Origin: a virus
Reading direction: 5' to 3' (one strand)
IMG/VR virus record: IMGVR_UViG_3300005294_000062
Location: 1 to 31,119 of that record
DNA length: 31,119 bases
Shown here: positions 18,819 to 26,683 of the stretch, piece after piece
Layout: every line of letters begins with the position of its first letter
Numbering within the stretch: position 1 is the first letter of the stretch
Program-made: the position numbers and the translations under genes
The notes under the pieces: model-generated
Told to the model about the DNA's origin: nothing
The model's input: only the letters and a program-made list of their open reading frames with translations
The model's database searches: none

Positions 18819-19922
18819 TTAACGTGAAAGGATACTAGGGTCTCTGTATCCACTTACTTGATTCATTCCACGCATTTCGAGCAACTGCTTCTGGCGCACA
18901 CTGCGCTCTGGCGACCCGTAAGGCATCGCGAGCGACTTGGCCCATTCAGCTTGCCACATCTGCTCGGCACTTCGGCTGTTTTGCTCAGGCTGGGCACTAC
19001 CACCGCGCTCAATAAATGTGCGACGACGCAACGCTTGTTGGGCAACGTTTGGTTGCTGCGGCGTTGGGGGTGCGAAGTGCTGCTGAGCTTCAGCTTGTGC
19101 TTGAGCTTGCTGGACCGCTTTCAGCGCGTTAACTTCTGCTTGCATCGCCCCTAAGTAACTTGAGGGATCTTGTACATTTCTCAACCACGGCTTCGAGGCA
19201 AGAACTTGCATCTCTACTTGAGGCGTGAGGCCCATCGAAAGCTTTTGACTCTCAAAAAGGCGTTGGTGTACAGCGAGCGCTTGCGCTTCAGCTTGTTGGG
19301 CTTTCCACGCTACAGCCTCAAGGTAAGGTGCAACCTTTTCCTTGATGGCCTTGTCTACGTCGCTTGCAAGCAGCATCTCGTCATCCCCTTTACCAATAAT
19401 TGATGGGAGGTTGACGAAGGGATTTGGCTGCGCTTGAGCATATCCACCGTTATATTGTGGCTGTTGCTGTTGCTGCTGTGGTTGGACACCGAAGAACTGC
19501 GGTGGAGGGGGCATTGTGGCGAGCTGCGTTGCAAACTGTTGCTGCTGTTCAAGTTGTTGGATGCGTGTGATTGCTTCGTTGAGGTGACGCCTTAGCTCAC
19601 CCTTCTCGTTAGCCTCACGCCCATACAGCTTCTTCCAATCAGCAGCTTCACTTTGCGAGTTCTGCTGCGGCGCAAACATATTCTCCGACTGGCTCAAGTC
19701 ATTCCATTGCTGTTGCTCAACAACGTTTTGTTGCTGCGTAGCAAAGTCTTCACTTGAAAGACCACGCGGATTTAAGTCGTGCCTTCCACCTTCTTGATGC
19801 CGGTTACTGTCGCCGTTCATGAACTCTTGCAGGCCGCCCTGATCCATGTTCCTGAATTGCGCAATGTCGTCATCACTGATGTTCTCAGGGAAGTCGATTC
19901 TCTCGACTTTACTCGTGTCCAT
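18819..19922 (-). CDS. Scaffolding protein, 367 aa
   Basis: The protein is highly charged and glutamine-rich, with an acidic N-terminus (IDFPENISDDDIAQFRNMDQ), a coiled-coil segment (KGELRRHLNEAITRIQQLEQ), polyglutamine tracts near residues 145-165 and a basic, helical C-terminus. These are usual features of scaffolds that guide procapsid assembly and then leave. It lies directly between portal and capsid genes. The coding sequence contains CAG/CAA-type repeats (around 19441-19560) that are prone to length change. The ATG follows AAGGAGG. Confidence 0.82.
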   Translation of the reverse strand: MDTSKVERIDFPENISDDDIAQFRNMDQGGLQEFMNGDSNRHQEGGRHDLNPRGLSSEDFATQQQNVVEQQQWNDLSQSENMFAPQQNSQSEAADWKKLYGREANEKGELRRHLNEAITRIQQLEQQQQFATQLATMPPPPQFFGVQPQQQQQQPQYNGGYAQAQPNPFVNLPSIIGKGDDEMLLASDVDKAIKEKVAPYLEAVAWKAQQAEAQALAVHQRLFESQKLSMGLTPQVEMQVLASKPWLRNVQDPSSYLGAMQAEVNALKAVQQAQAQAEAQQHFAPPTPQQPNVAQQALRRRTFIERGGSAQPEQNSRSAEQMWQAEWAKSLAMPYGSPERSVRQKQLLEMRGMNQVSGYRDPSILSR

Positions 19923-20083
19923 ACTGACCTCCTTGGCTGTTAGACCGTGCCGCTGCCGTTACATTAGCGCCTGCTAGAGCGCCCGCTTGGCGGCGGTGGG
20001 GTTTCCACACTTAGCCGGGTGTGGAGCCGGTAATTCACCCGCACTTAGCTGCTAGACCGCGTGAGGGTTACTGTACAAATGAA
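19923..20083 (-). promoter_or_regulatory. Long structured 5' leader of the scaffold-capsid transcript
   Basis: About 155 bases separate the promoter at 20084-20112 from the scaffold ATG, in a genome with very little spacing elsewhere. The leader holds a perfect 7-bp hairpin (TCCACAC/GTGTGGA, 20004-20025). It also holds a 16-base near-repeat, CTTAGCTGCTAGACCG at 20044-20059 and CTTGGCTGTTAGACCG at 19932-19947, differing at two positions (written on the plus strand). A third partial copy is near 19970. No T-run follows, so it is not an intrinsic terminator. Confidence 0.55.
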
Positions 20084-20112
20084 AGTATTGTAAGTTTTTA
20101 CGTTATTGTCAA
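20084..20112 (-). promoter_or_regulatory. Promoter for scaffold and capsid
   Basis: TTGACA (20112-20107), a 17-bp spacer and AATACT (20089-20084). The TGA stop of the 126-aa gene lies inside the -35. The first bases of the spacer (ATAACG) match those of the promoter at 23463-23491. Confidence 0.8.
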
Positions 20113-20489
20113 GCTCTCCACATCGCGGGGGGCGTTGGGAGCTTGTTTTGTTGTTGTTCGAGGAGTTTTTCTTGGCGCTCGAACTCCGCATGTATAGCTG
20201 GAACGTGGCCCAAAATAACATCTAAGGTGTGGATGACGGCGCGCAGCTCATCACTATGATCTCGCCCTTCCTTATCCATCCCACCACTACGTATAAGGTT
20301 GTTTTGCATCCCCAAGCGCACCTGGGCGATGGTATGCATAAAGTCCTTCCACGCGCCGAGGTGCTCTAAATCACGATATTGGGTGCTTTTGTAAGCTATA
20401 TCGGCAAACTTCCCCCACTCATTGTTTTTAGACAGCAGCGGATGGAGTTTGGCCGCTTGCAAGTGGCGATCCAACCACGCTAGCCGCAT
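20109..20489 (-). CDS. Unknown helical protein overlapping the portal gene, 126 aa
   Basis: I start it at the ATG at 20489, 61 bases before the portal stop and in a different frame. A longer frame upstream is a shadow of the portal C-terminus. The protein is helical: LAWLDRHLQAAKLHPLLSKN, then EWGKFADIAYKSTQYRDLEH, then a last helix with HAEFERQEKLLEQQQNKLP. The family is unknown. Overlap with portal and the promoter at its end put it in the portal transcript; an internal virion or assembly helper is a fair guess. Confidence 0.65.
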   Translation of the reverse strand: MRLAWLDRHLQAAKLHPLLSKNNEWGKFADIAYKSTQYRDLEHLGAWKDFMHTIAQVRLGMQNNLIRSGGMDKEGRDHSDELRAVIHTLDVILGHVPAIHAEFERQEKLLEQQQNKLPTPPAMWRA

Positions 20490-22584
20490 TCCCTGGATAC
20501 GGCATCTCGGGCATCCCTGGTTTTGACGCGCCGTTTGGCGGGCCACCTTGGCCTTGCGCACCTTCAGCTTGTGGCGCCCCACCCTCGCCTGGCGCACCTG
20601 CTCCCGCCTGTGGTGCCATTGCGCCACCAGCGCTTGCAAAGTCCTGCTGGGCAAACTGACTAGCTGCTTGAGCCATCCCAAGAGCGTAGTTTTGAGCATA
20701 CATATCCTCCTGCGTGATCAAGTAGCTTTCGGGGTGCTTCCATCCTCTATCAACCATCCACTTCTTGAGCACCGCATCTACTTTGAACCATTGCTTTAGC
20801 TCGGGGTCACGAAGCATCTCTACAAGCTCCATGTCCATCTGTACACGGTTTTCTTTACTTAGAGCAAATATCCCGCCGCCAACAGTGATATCGACGGGCA
20901 TCTGGATGTCTTGCAGCGTGATCTCACCGTACTCATCACCATAGATCTTGGTCATCTTTGGCGCGGTGAGGCGCATTTGCAGCAACTTAAAGGTGCGCGT
21001 CAACACTTCCTTCAACACCGTATAATCGTTCCACATCACTTGGAGGATGTGGCGCGCGTTGCCTTGTTGGAGTTGACGTTCAATTTCGGTAGCGGTAGTC
21101 CTATCACCGCTGCCAACGCCTTGGATGATGTCAGTAGCGGCTGCAACGTGCTCGGCTTGCGTTTGCCTATAGGTGTCTTCTTGCCACACGCTAGGCAATA
21201 CATCCCTGCGCGGAAGGACCATGAAGGTGTCAGTGATGCTTTGCGTTGGCTCGGGGTTCACTTCAATCGCCCCACCCGGTTGCATCAACATTGCGTTGTC
21301 GCTCACAACACTATTCTTACGGAAGAGATATTGCTGCCACACACCAAGGTAAACTTCATCCAAACGCATGTTAGCGAGGCGAGTTTGTTGATCAGCTAGC
21401 GGCCCTACATAACGTAGAATGCTATCACCGTAAAGCACGCCGGGCAGAGCAATGGACTTGATAGGGAAGTAAGGTGGGCGGCCGTCAGGCGTAGGTGCGG
21501 GGTCATCCCTCAACACCCACTTACCTTCAGCTATCACCGTCAAGCGCCACGCAGCACTGTCGTTGGTGCGTAAGTGTGGCGGCACCCATCCCCAACATTG
21601 CCACAACTTCACCCCTACGCCTTCGCGCATGTTGGACGTTATCCAATCCGGTATACCTTCTGTGCTTTCGGGCTCACGGCTATATTCGACGCTAACACCG
21701 GCCGAGGTGCCACTGCGCGCATCACCCAAGTTATCCAACCCCCCATACATCCCTTTCATGTAGTTGTTGGATGTAGCGATGTCATAACTCAGCGCATCAA
21801 TTGCAGTTTGATCATAGACCTTCATCTGGTCTTGAATTTCGCGCAGCTCCTCAATGGTAGTGTCGATCTCTTCTATCACCCACCTCATACGGCCGGTGGG
21901 GTCAGGGAAGATGCGGTCGAGTGTACGCCAGTCGAAATCGGGGCCGTTGAAATCTTCTTCCTCTCTAATCGTAGCGCGCAGTCCCATCTGCCCCGAAGGC
22001 TGATCGAGCATCTCAGGCCCGTACATATCTGTAACTTCAGCCAACCCCTCATCCCCAAACATCTCTTGCGCAGCCTCACGAATGGTCAATTCGACGGGCT
22101 CCATCACCTGACGTTCACTGTACTCCTCGCGCCAAGTCATCTTACCCCAAGCATGGCCCATCACTGTTGCATAACGCATCGCTTCATACAACTTCGGAAA
22201 TATAGCCATCTCTTCCATCACTTGGCGCAAAAGATTATAGATGAGATGCTCGTACATCTCATTACGCCTATTACGGCTTTCAACAGTAAAATAATCAGGG
22301 CTATCGAACATGCCCATGATATAGCGGGGAAGGAGTGTCTCGACGATCTTAAACGGCGTTGGCACGGCTTCATTACTGCGCCACCAATCAGCCGGATCAT
22401 TCATCCTCTCTACTTCATTCCTATACCACTTCCAATACTGCACCCACGTTGCTTCATATAAGTTCTTAAGTTCTTGCGCACGCTGCCTGCGCGACATCCA
22501 CAAACGCACCCGTAGATCCCAGCTCCTATCGCTAGGCGTACCAACGGGTTCTTTAATTGGAAGCATTTCTTGAAAAGTTGACAT
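20428..22584 (-). CDS. Portal protein, 718 aa
   Basis: The portal is the dodecameric ring through which DNA enters the head. The N-terminal part has ATWVQYWKWYRNEVERMNDP and PTPFKIVETLLPRYIMGMFD, typical of podoviral portals, followed by YEHLIYNLLRQVMEEMAIFP. The centre has DWRTLDRIFPDPTGRMRWVI. The region around 470-500 has ADQQTRLANMRLDEVYLGVW and then TDIIQGVGSGDRTTATEIER, another portal hallmark. The final 100 residues are Gly/Pro/Gln-rich and disordered. The length is close to P22- or N4-like portals. The ATG has only a weak GAGAG site. Confidence 0.92.
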   Translation of the reverse strand: MSTFQEMLPIKEPVGTPSDRSWDLRVRLWMSRRQRAQELKNLYEATWVQYWKWYRNEVERMNDPADWWRSNEAVPTPFKIVETLLPRYIMGMFDSPDYFTVESRNRRNEMYEHLIYNLLRQVMEEMAIFPKLYEAMRYATVMGHAWGKMTWREEYSERQVMEPVELTIREAAQEMFGDEGLAEVTDMYGPEMLDQPSGQMGLRATIREEEDFNGPDFDWRTLDRIFPDPTGRMRWVIEEIDTTIEELREIQDQMKVYDQTAIDALSYDIATSNNYMKGMYGGLDNLGDARSGTSAGVSVEYSREPESTEGIPDWITSNMREGVGVKLWQCWGWVPPHLRTNDSAAWRLTVIAEGKWVLRDDPAPTPDGRPPYFPIKSIALPGVLYGDSILRYVGPLADQQTRLANMRLDEVYLGVWQQYLFRKNSVVSDNAMLMQPGGAIEVNPEPTQSITDTFMVLPRRDVLPSVWQEDTYRQTQAEHVAAATDIIQGVGSGDRTTATEIERQLQQGNARHILQVMWNDYTVLKEVLTRTFKLLQMRLTAPKMTKIYGDEYGEITLQDIQMPVDITVGGGIFALSKENRVQMDMELVEMLRDPELKQWFKVDAVLKKWMVDRGWKHPESYLITQEDMYAQNYALGMAQAASQFAQQDFASAGGAMAPQAGAGAPGEGGAPQAEGAQGQGGPPNGASKPGMPEMPYPGNAASVVGSPLASGQTPSAAV

Positions 22585-22684
22585 TCAACTCTCTATATGT
22601 GAGGTGGGGGGCGGTGGGAGGTACAACGCCGAGGGAAGCGTTGCAGGAGGAGGAGTTTGCCGCCCCCCATAAACTCCTCCAAGC
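22585..22684 (-). other. Leader with two hairpins before the portal gene
   Basis: This 100-base gap holds a perfect 10-bp inverted repeat (GGAGGAGTTT/AAACTCCTCC, 22649-22680) and a second one (CAACGC/GCGTTG, near 22624-22643). Neither is followed by a T-run. They could set mRNA processing or stability ahead of the portal, whose own ribosome site is weak. Confidence 0.5.
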
Positions 22685-22831
22685 TTACTTGGCGCGCTTC
22701 TTCCCTGAGGGATGCACACCTTTGATAGTGCCTTTGTTGGCGCTGGCGTAAAAAACCTGCTTACCCTTCTTAGCCCCATACTCCTTCGACATCGCTGCAA
22801 GGACTTTGGTGCCTTTCTTTGTAAGGGGCAT
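22685..22831 (-). CDS. Small basic protein common in phage packaging modules, 48 aa
   Basis: The sequence MPLTKKGTKVLAAMSKEYG, then KKGKQVFYASANKGTIKGV, matches a short, widespread phage protein type found near terminase and portal genes. It is very basic, ending SGKKRAK, so nucleic acid binding is likely. The start overlaps the previous stop as TAATG. Function is unknown. Confidence 0.8.
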   Translation of the reverse strand: MPLTKKGTKVLAAMSKEYGAKKGKQVFYASANKGTIKGVHPSGKKRAK

Positions 22832-23043
22832 TACTTGCCCCCGCGCCTTAGCCCGGCGTCTTTACGCAGCTTCTTTTCCTGATCAATGCGATCTTCTATC
22901 GCTGCAGCGCTTGCACTCTTACCACGGCGTTCCTTGGTAATTGTACCGCCGAAGTACTTACGCTTTTCCTTGGCACTGAAGGCGCTATAGAGCTTCTCAA
23001 TACGATCTTCCCTCTCTTTACGTGGTGCTAACTTCTTAGCCAT
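22831..23043 (-). CDS. Small basic protein, 70 aa
   Basis: The ATG follows AAGGAGGTAAGG. The protein is almost wholly charged: LAPRKEREDRIEKLYSAFSA, then KRKYFGGTITKERRGKSA, and a helix AIEDRIDQEKKLRKDAG. The composition suggests an RNA- or DNA-associated helical protein. It is translationally coupled to the 48-aa gene. No family is recognised. Confidence 0.7.
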   Translation of the reverse strand: MAKKLAPRKEREDRIEKLYSAFSAKEKRKYFGGTITKERRGKSASAAAIEDRIDQEKKLRKDAGLRRGGK

Positions 23044-23055
23044 TCCCTTACCTCC

Positions 23056-23268
23056 TTACGTATTCGGACCGTTGCAAGTGCCATCGCTCTTGCTTACAAC
23101 CTTAACTGTGTCACCACCGGCAATCCCCTTATCAACATGCACGCCCTTCTTGATCCACTTCGTCAACTCTCCATTACCGAGGGGATTATCATCATCTGGC
23201 CCGCCGACGCGGAAGCCACAATTCGACACGTTCTTCATACCAATTTTGTAACCGTCGTTCTTAGGCAT
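23056..23268 (-). CDS. Unknown protein, 70 aa
   Basis: The protein begins MPKNDGYKIGMKNVSNCGF, contains GGPDDDNPLGNGELTKWIKK, and ends DTVKVVSKSDGTCNGPNT. It has two cysteines, no membrane segment and a moderately charged, Gly/Asn-rich composition. Its start overlaps the preceding stop as TAATG. It is part of the four-gene run of small proteins between large terminase and portal; the role is unknown. Confidence 0.65.
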   Translation of the reverse strand: MPKNDGYKIGMKNVSNCGFRVGGPDDDNPLGNGELTKWIKKGVHVDKGIAGGDTVKVVSKSDGTCNGPNT

Positions 23269-23441
23269 TAGTATTTCACCTTCTTGAGGGCTGCCGAAGC
23301 CATCTTTCCCATCCTGGACTTGGGCTTAGCTGCCGTCGCTACTGCCGGTCGCGTCACCGTTGCACCGCGAAAAGCTTTCTTACGCTTGGGGGAAGTAACC
23401 GCCCCACCGGCCGTTGTACTAAACGTTGCTCTTATTGCCAT
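23268..23441 (-). CDS. Small lysine/alanine-rich protein, 57 aa
   Basis: Two adjacent ATG codons (23444 and 23441) are possible. I use the second, which gives GGAG a 6-base spacing. The protein reads MAIRATFSTTAGGAVTSPKR, then KKAFRGATVTRPAVATAAKP, and ends ALKKVKY. The composition resembles histone-like or DNA-condensing tails. It is the first gene of a transcript starting at the promoter 23463-23491. Confidence 0.65.
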   Translation of the reverse strand: MAIRATFSTTAGGAVTSPKRKKAFRGATVTRPAVATAAKPKSRMGKMASAALKKVKY

Positions 23442-23462
23442 CATTTGCTCCTTTCAACTTAA

Positions 23463-23491
23463 AGTATATTGGTTTTTGGCGTTATTGTCAA
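23463..23491 (-). promoter_or_regulatory. Promoter for the small-protein and portal unit
   Basis: TTGACA (23491-23486), a 17-bp spacer and TATACT (23468-23463), close to consensus. The TAA stop of the large terminase directly abuts the -35. A leader of only about 15 bases carries the AAGGAG site. Confidence 0.9.
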
Positions 23492-25300
23492 TTAGAACTT
23501 CCTACCAACCTTACGGTCAGCGATGAATTGCCTCAAATTCCCCACCGCAACATCCTCACTCTTACCGATCTGCCCTACAAATGGATCATCACGCAATGTC
23601 CCGTCCGCACTCCCTGCCACATGTGGCATCCCCGTTTTCCATCGCGCCATCGGATTTGTGGTGCGAGCTGACGGCTGTTGGAGGCGTGTATTACGCACTT
23701 CCCACGTCTGCGCCCCAAAACCCGCCGGTCGCACCCTCACATCCTTATGAAAAAACAACGATAGGGCGTCCGCGAGGTCATCATGCGCCCACTGGCCGAT
23801 GTGCATTAATTGATCTCTAATGATATTGAAAATCGACATCGGGAAGCCTTGAACGAAGTGTATCTGCCGGGCCATGAAAGGAGCTTGCAACGCTTCAGTG
23901 ATACGCACAACTTTCTTCCCCTGCCCCCTCACAGTGCAAGGGTAAGTTGTGCAAGGGAGTTGGTGTTGCGTAAACCACGATCTCACCATCCCAAAGAACA
24001 TCTCCTCCCCTACCTTTTCCTTTACAATATTCGTTACGGGCGTGGTGCCTGGGATGGCAGTAGCCGCGACCACCAACTGATTCATCAACTCGGGTGACTT
24101 GAGATCATCCCTATTCATCCCCCAAGTGAGATATAGGTGGCCGTAAGCGTCAAAATGCCCAACCAACGTAGCAGTGAAGTCGCCGGTCATCACTATCTGC
24201 TCATCCTTCGTTGCACTGTCAATCGCTATCCCCGACCACACAATGTTTGAGGGCAACCTATCTACCCAAATATTATTAAACCACTGCTCCTCGAACTTCC
24301 GCCCCTTAGGACTTTGGCAGACGTTCATCATCTGCTTCCACCAGTCCTCTTCACCCTTTTTAGGATCGATCTTGTAATCCTCTAACATCTGCAACAAGGA
24401 CGCGCGGGTGAATACTTTATGAAAAATAGGCTTACCATTGTCAAAATCAGGCTCACCCGCAGCATTCTCCAAGCAATGCCTTACATACTTCTCATATGCC
24501 GTGGTCGAACTTACCTCTGCCTGCGCCTCATCGCCCCTATTCTCACCAAGCAATGCCCCATATAGATCATTAAAAGCCCACCTCGTGCCAATCACGAAGA
24601 TCATATCATAACGGGGGTTTTTGTCCACGATGGGAATAAGGTCGTTGAAGAAGTAAATCGCCTTGTCAGCCTGCTCAATCGTCGTCACGTGCTTCTTTTC
24701 AATGGGGTCATCACAAATAAGTATATCGCAACGACCCGACGCCAACGGGGCACCCATGTACGTAGCCCTCACTGTAGGGTCAAGCAAGTCCTTTTTTGTT
24801 CGTAGGGGGTGGGTGAATTCGGTCTGATCGCCGAATTGCACGCTTGGATCGACGTGAAATTCGGGAAAATACTTCTTAATTCCCTCGTTGTACTGAAATA
24901 TACGCTTAATTACACCCAAAAACCTCTTAGCACTACTATCGAGCGCTGAAACGATCAAAATCCTGATATTTGGGTCATTAAGTATACGCCAAACAACGTG
25001 CGCCACGGTCATAACGTAGCTTTTACGATGCAACCTGGGCATTAAGACCAATTTTCGACAACCCGGAGCTGCTTTCGACGTTACCATCTCTGCCAGCGGC
25101 TTATGGAGGTCTTCCTGATAATGAAACTGCGCCTCAGTTATCTCCATCCCCGGGTAAGGTGTAGCCCACAACACTTCATTAATCAAAAACCACAGATCAT
25201 TAAGGGCCATCGAGCGCACCAACTGGCGCTCCTCATCCCAAATTTCACTAATCTCACGTTCTTGCTGAGGCGTCAGTGGTTGGTTTGCCGTAGCTGCCAT
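23492..25300 (-). CDS. terL: Terminase large subunit, 602 aa
   Basis: This is the ATPase-nuclease motor that packages DNA through the portal. A variant Walker A lies in MPRLHRKSYVMT (about residues 87-98), and Walker B is CDILICDDPIE (191-201). IFVIGTRWAFNDLYG (234-248) follows the ATPase coupling motif. The RNase H-like nuclease begins GIAIDSATKDEQIVMTGDFT, with its first catalytic Asp at 361, and has the late acidic cluster HDDLADALSLF. The size is normal for the family. The first 47 bases overlap the end of the two-helix membrane protein gene. Confidence 0.95.
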   Translation of the reverse strand: MAATANQPLTPQQEREISEIWDEERQLVRSMALNDLWFLINEVLWATPYPGMEITEAQFHYQEDLHKPLAEMVTSKAAPGCRKLVLMPRLHRKSYVMTVAHVVWRILNDPNIRILIVSALDSSAKRFLGVIKRIFQYNEGIKKYFPEFHVDPSVQFGDQTEFTHPLRTKKDLLDPTVRATYMGAPLASGRCDILICDDPIEKKHVTTIEQADKAIYFFNDLIPIVDKNPRYDMIFVIGTRWAFNDLYGALLGENRGDEAQAEVSSTTAYEKYVRHCLENAAGEPDFDNGKPIFHKVFTRASLLQMLEDYKIDPKKGEEDWWKQMMNVCQSPKGRKFEEQWFNNIWVDRLPSNIVWSGIAIDSATKDEQIVMTGDFTATLVGHFDAYGHLYLTWGMNRDDLKSPELMNQLVVAATAIPGTTPVTNIVKEKVGEEMFFGMVRSWFTQHQLPCTTYPCTVRGQGKKVVRITEALQAPFMARQIHFVQGFPMSIFNIIRDQLMHIGQWAHDDLADALSLFFHKDVRVRPAGFGAQTWEVRNTRLQQPSARTTNPMARWKTGMPHVAGSADGTLRDDPFVGQIGKSEDVAVGNLRQFIADRKVGRKF

Positions 25301-25487
25301 TGGCGATCTTCCTCTCCCAAATATTAGCTGTCAAGTACGCTATCTGTGACGCACTCACCGCCCCCACAAACACCGCCGCATTGCTCAAATCCACACCCTT
25401 GTGCGCACACCACACTCCAAACCCAAAGCTCGCTACCATAAAAGCCACACTCAACCACAACTTCCTCGAAGCAAACCCGTCATTCAT
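25254..25487 (-). CDS. Two-helix membrane protein, holin-like candidate, 77 aa
   Basis: Two hydrophobic segments are visible, LWLSVAFMVASFGFGVWCA (about residues 10-28) and a second covering AAVFVGAVSASQIAYLTANI (37-56). They are separated by a short polar loop and followed by a charged C-terminus. Size and topology fit small phage holins or holin-like membrane proteins, which release the lysis enzyme. No endolysin is seen next to it, so the call rests on topology only. It sits between the putative small terminase and the large terminase, and overlaps the latter by 47 bases. Confidence 0.65.
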   Translation of the reverse strand: MNDGFASRKLWLSVAFMVASFGFGVWCAHKGVDLSNAAVFVGAVSASQIAYLTANIWERKIANGSYGKPTTDASART

Positions 25488-25492
25488 GTCTA

Positions 25493-26116
25493 TTAAGCCT
25501 CGCCAATCTCGCCTGTGGTGAGCTGGCGCTCAGCTTCCACCACCTGCGTGGCGTTGTCATTAAGCTCTTTGGTGTGTGCTGGGTACTTTTTGAGCAGCTC
25601 GACCATCCTCCGCTCACTTGCCTCCTTTGCCTTGAAGAACTCGGCTTGCGAGCGTGGCAATTTCTCATCCTTCTCCTTCGTGACCCAAATATTACTCTTA
25701 GACCCTTCAAGTATACGGATGGCGTTGACGGCAGCATCGTACCTCTCTTTTTTGGTCATGCCGCGTGCATCCCACAACGTACTCTCCATGATGAGGCGAG
25801 CTAGCAGAGTGATACGACGTTCTGTGCTTAAAACCTGCTTGTCCATGTTAGGATCTTCAGTATAAGCCAAAAAATTGTCGTACTTATCTGCTAGCTCATC
25901 CAACTTAGGCAGGCCTTGGTCCAGCACTGATGGCGGGACACCTTCGGGAGGGCGCGCTTTAAGGCCTACCGGTGGGGCAATCGAGGCAGGGACGTTCGTT
26001 GACGAGACGACGGTACTTTTACATTGAGCACAAAACTGCGCAGGACGCCCCTTACCGTTGTAAGGGATGTCGCCAGCACAACTCAAGCATTTAGCTTTGC
26101 CAAAGGTTTTTGCCAT
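25493..26116 (-). CDS. Putative terminase small subunit with N-terminal zinc ribbon, 207 aa
   Basis: The N-terminus KAKCLSCAGDIPYNGKGRP, then AQFCAQCKST, forms a Cys4 zinc ribbon. A proline-rich linker follows. The rest is helical, with RRITLLARLIMESTLWDARG, KKERYDAAVNAIRILEGSKS and a final coiled-coil-like helix. A DNA-recognition module followed by an oligomerising helical body, and its position near the large terminase, suggest the packaging small subunit. A different DNA-binding protein is possible. No ribosome site is present: the ATG lies 8 bases after a TATACT -10 box, so the mRNA is probably leaderless. Confidence 0.6.
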   Translation of the reverse strand: MAKTFGKAKCLSCAGDIPYNGKGRPAQFCAQCKSTVVSSTNVPASIAPPVGLKARPPEGVPPSVLDQGLPKLDELADKYDNFLAYTEDPNMDKQVLSTERRITLLARLIMESTLWDARGMTKKERYDAAVNAIRILEGSKSNIWVTKEKDEKLPRSQAEFFKAKEASERRMVELLKKYPAHTKELNDNATQVVEAERQLTTGEIGEA

Positions 26117-26124
26117 ACACTAAA

Positions 26125-26153
26125 AGTATAGCATTTAGAACTTTGGGTGTCAA
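26125..26153 (-). promoter_or_regulatory. Promoter for the packaging genes, predicted leaderless
   Basis: TTGACA (26153-26148), a 17-bp spacer and TATACT (26130-26125). The TGA stop of the upstream 177-aa gene lies inside the -35. The ATG of the next gene is only 8 bases beyond the -10, where transcription should start. Confidence 0.88.
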
Positions 26154-26683
26154 TGCCCCAATAAGCTATTAAATAACTTAGTATCCTCACAAGCCACACA
26201 ATCACACACCTCCTGCATCCCTATCCACGTGTAATCGCGGTGTTTGAGGCCCCATTCAGTACCCAAGGGGCGTTGCTTCAACCTCGCCCTGTCGCGCGGG
26301 TTACGCCAACACCTATTGACAAACCTCCACTTCCCCCCTTCCTCCACCATCGCGATATGCGCCCGCTTCCGCCATCTCCCTACACTCACCGCATACTGCT
26401 TCGTCCTATGCCCCACATAAATAGTAAAATCATACTGCTTAGGCGTCCACCACCCCGAATGCTTTCCATTGATATCTCTCTGATGCTGGGACATCTTTTT
26501 ATACGTCAACCCCCCAGCTTTGGCCAACGCCTCCTCGGCCCTCACAAGCCTCAACACCTGCGCAGCCTCCTTACCAGCCTTAATCGCACCCCTCTTGGGC
26601 AACGTTGCTACCTTACACTTGAGGCATCTGATCTCTCGCAGTGCCTGTTGAAAGGCCTTTCCACATGCGGCACACTCCTTCAT
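26150..26683 (-). CDS. Zinc-ribbon protein of unknown role, 177 aa
   Basis: I start it at the ATG at 26683, whose ATGA overlaps the stop of the preceding gene. The N-terminus KECAACGKAFQQALREIRCL has a CxxC, with a second pair in CLKCKVATLP, forming a small zinc ribbon. The central part is basic, with HQRDINGKHSGWWTPKQYDF and KRAHIAMVEEGGKWRFVNRC. A further CDCVACED lies at the C-terminus. The composition suggests DNA or RNA binding, perhaps HNH-like or regulatory, but no catalytic signature is clear. Confidence 0.65.
   Translation of the reverse strand: MKECAACGKAFQQALREIRCLKCKVATLPKRGAIKAGKEAAQVLRLVRAEEALAKAGGLTYKKMSQHQRDINGKHSGWWTPKQYDFTIYVGHRTKQYAVSVGRWRKRAHIAMVEEGGKWRFVNRCWRNPRDRARLKQRPLGTEWGLKHRDYTWIGMQEVCDCVACEDTKLFNSLLGH

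Noticed and set aside
19441-19560. CAG/CAA repeats as a separate repeat element
   Set aside because: They encode glutamine tracts within the scaffold protein and show no exact unit structure.
20490-20699. N-terminal extension of the 126-aa protein
   Set aside because: This stretch is an out-of-frame copy of the portal C-terminus; the ATG at 20489 begins the independent part.
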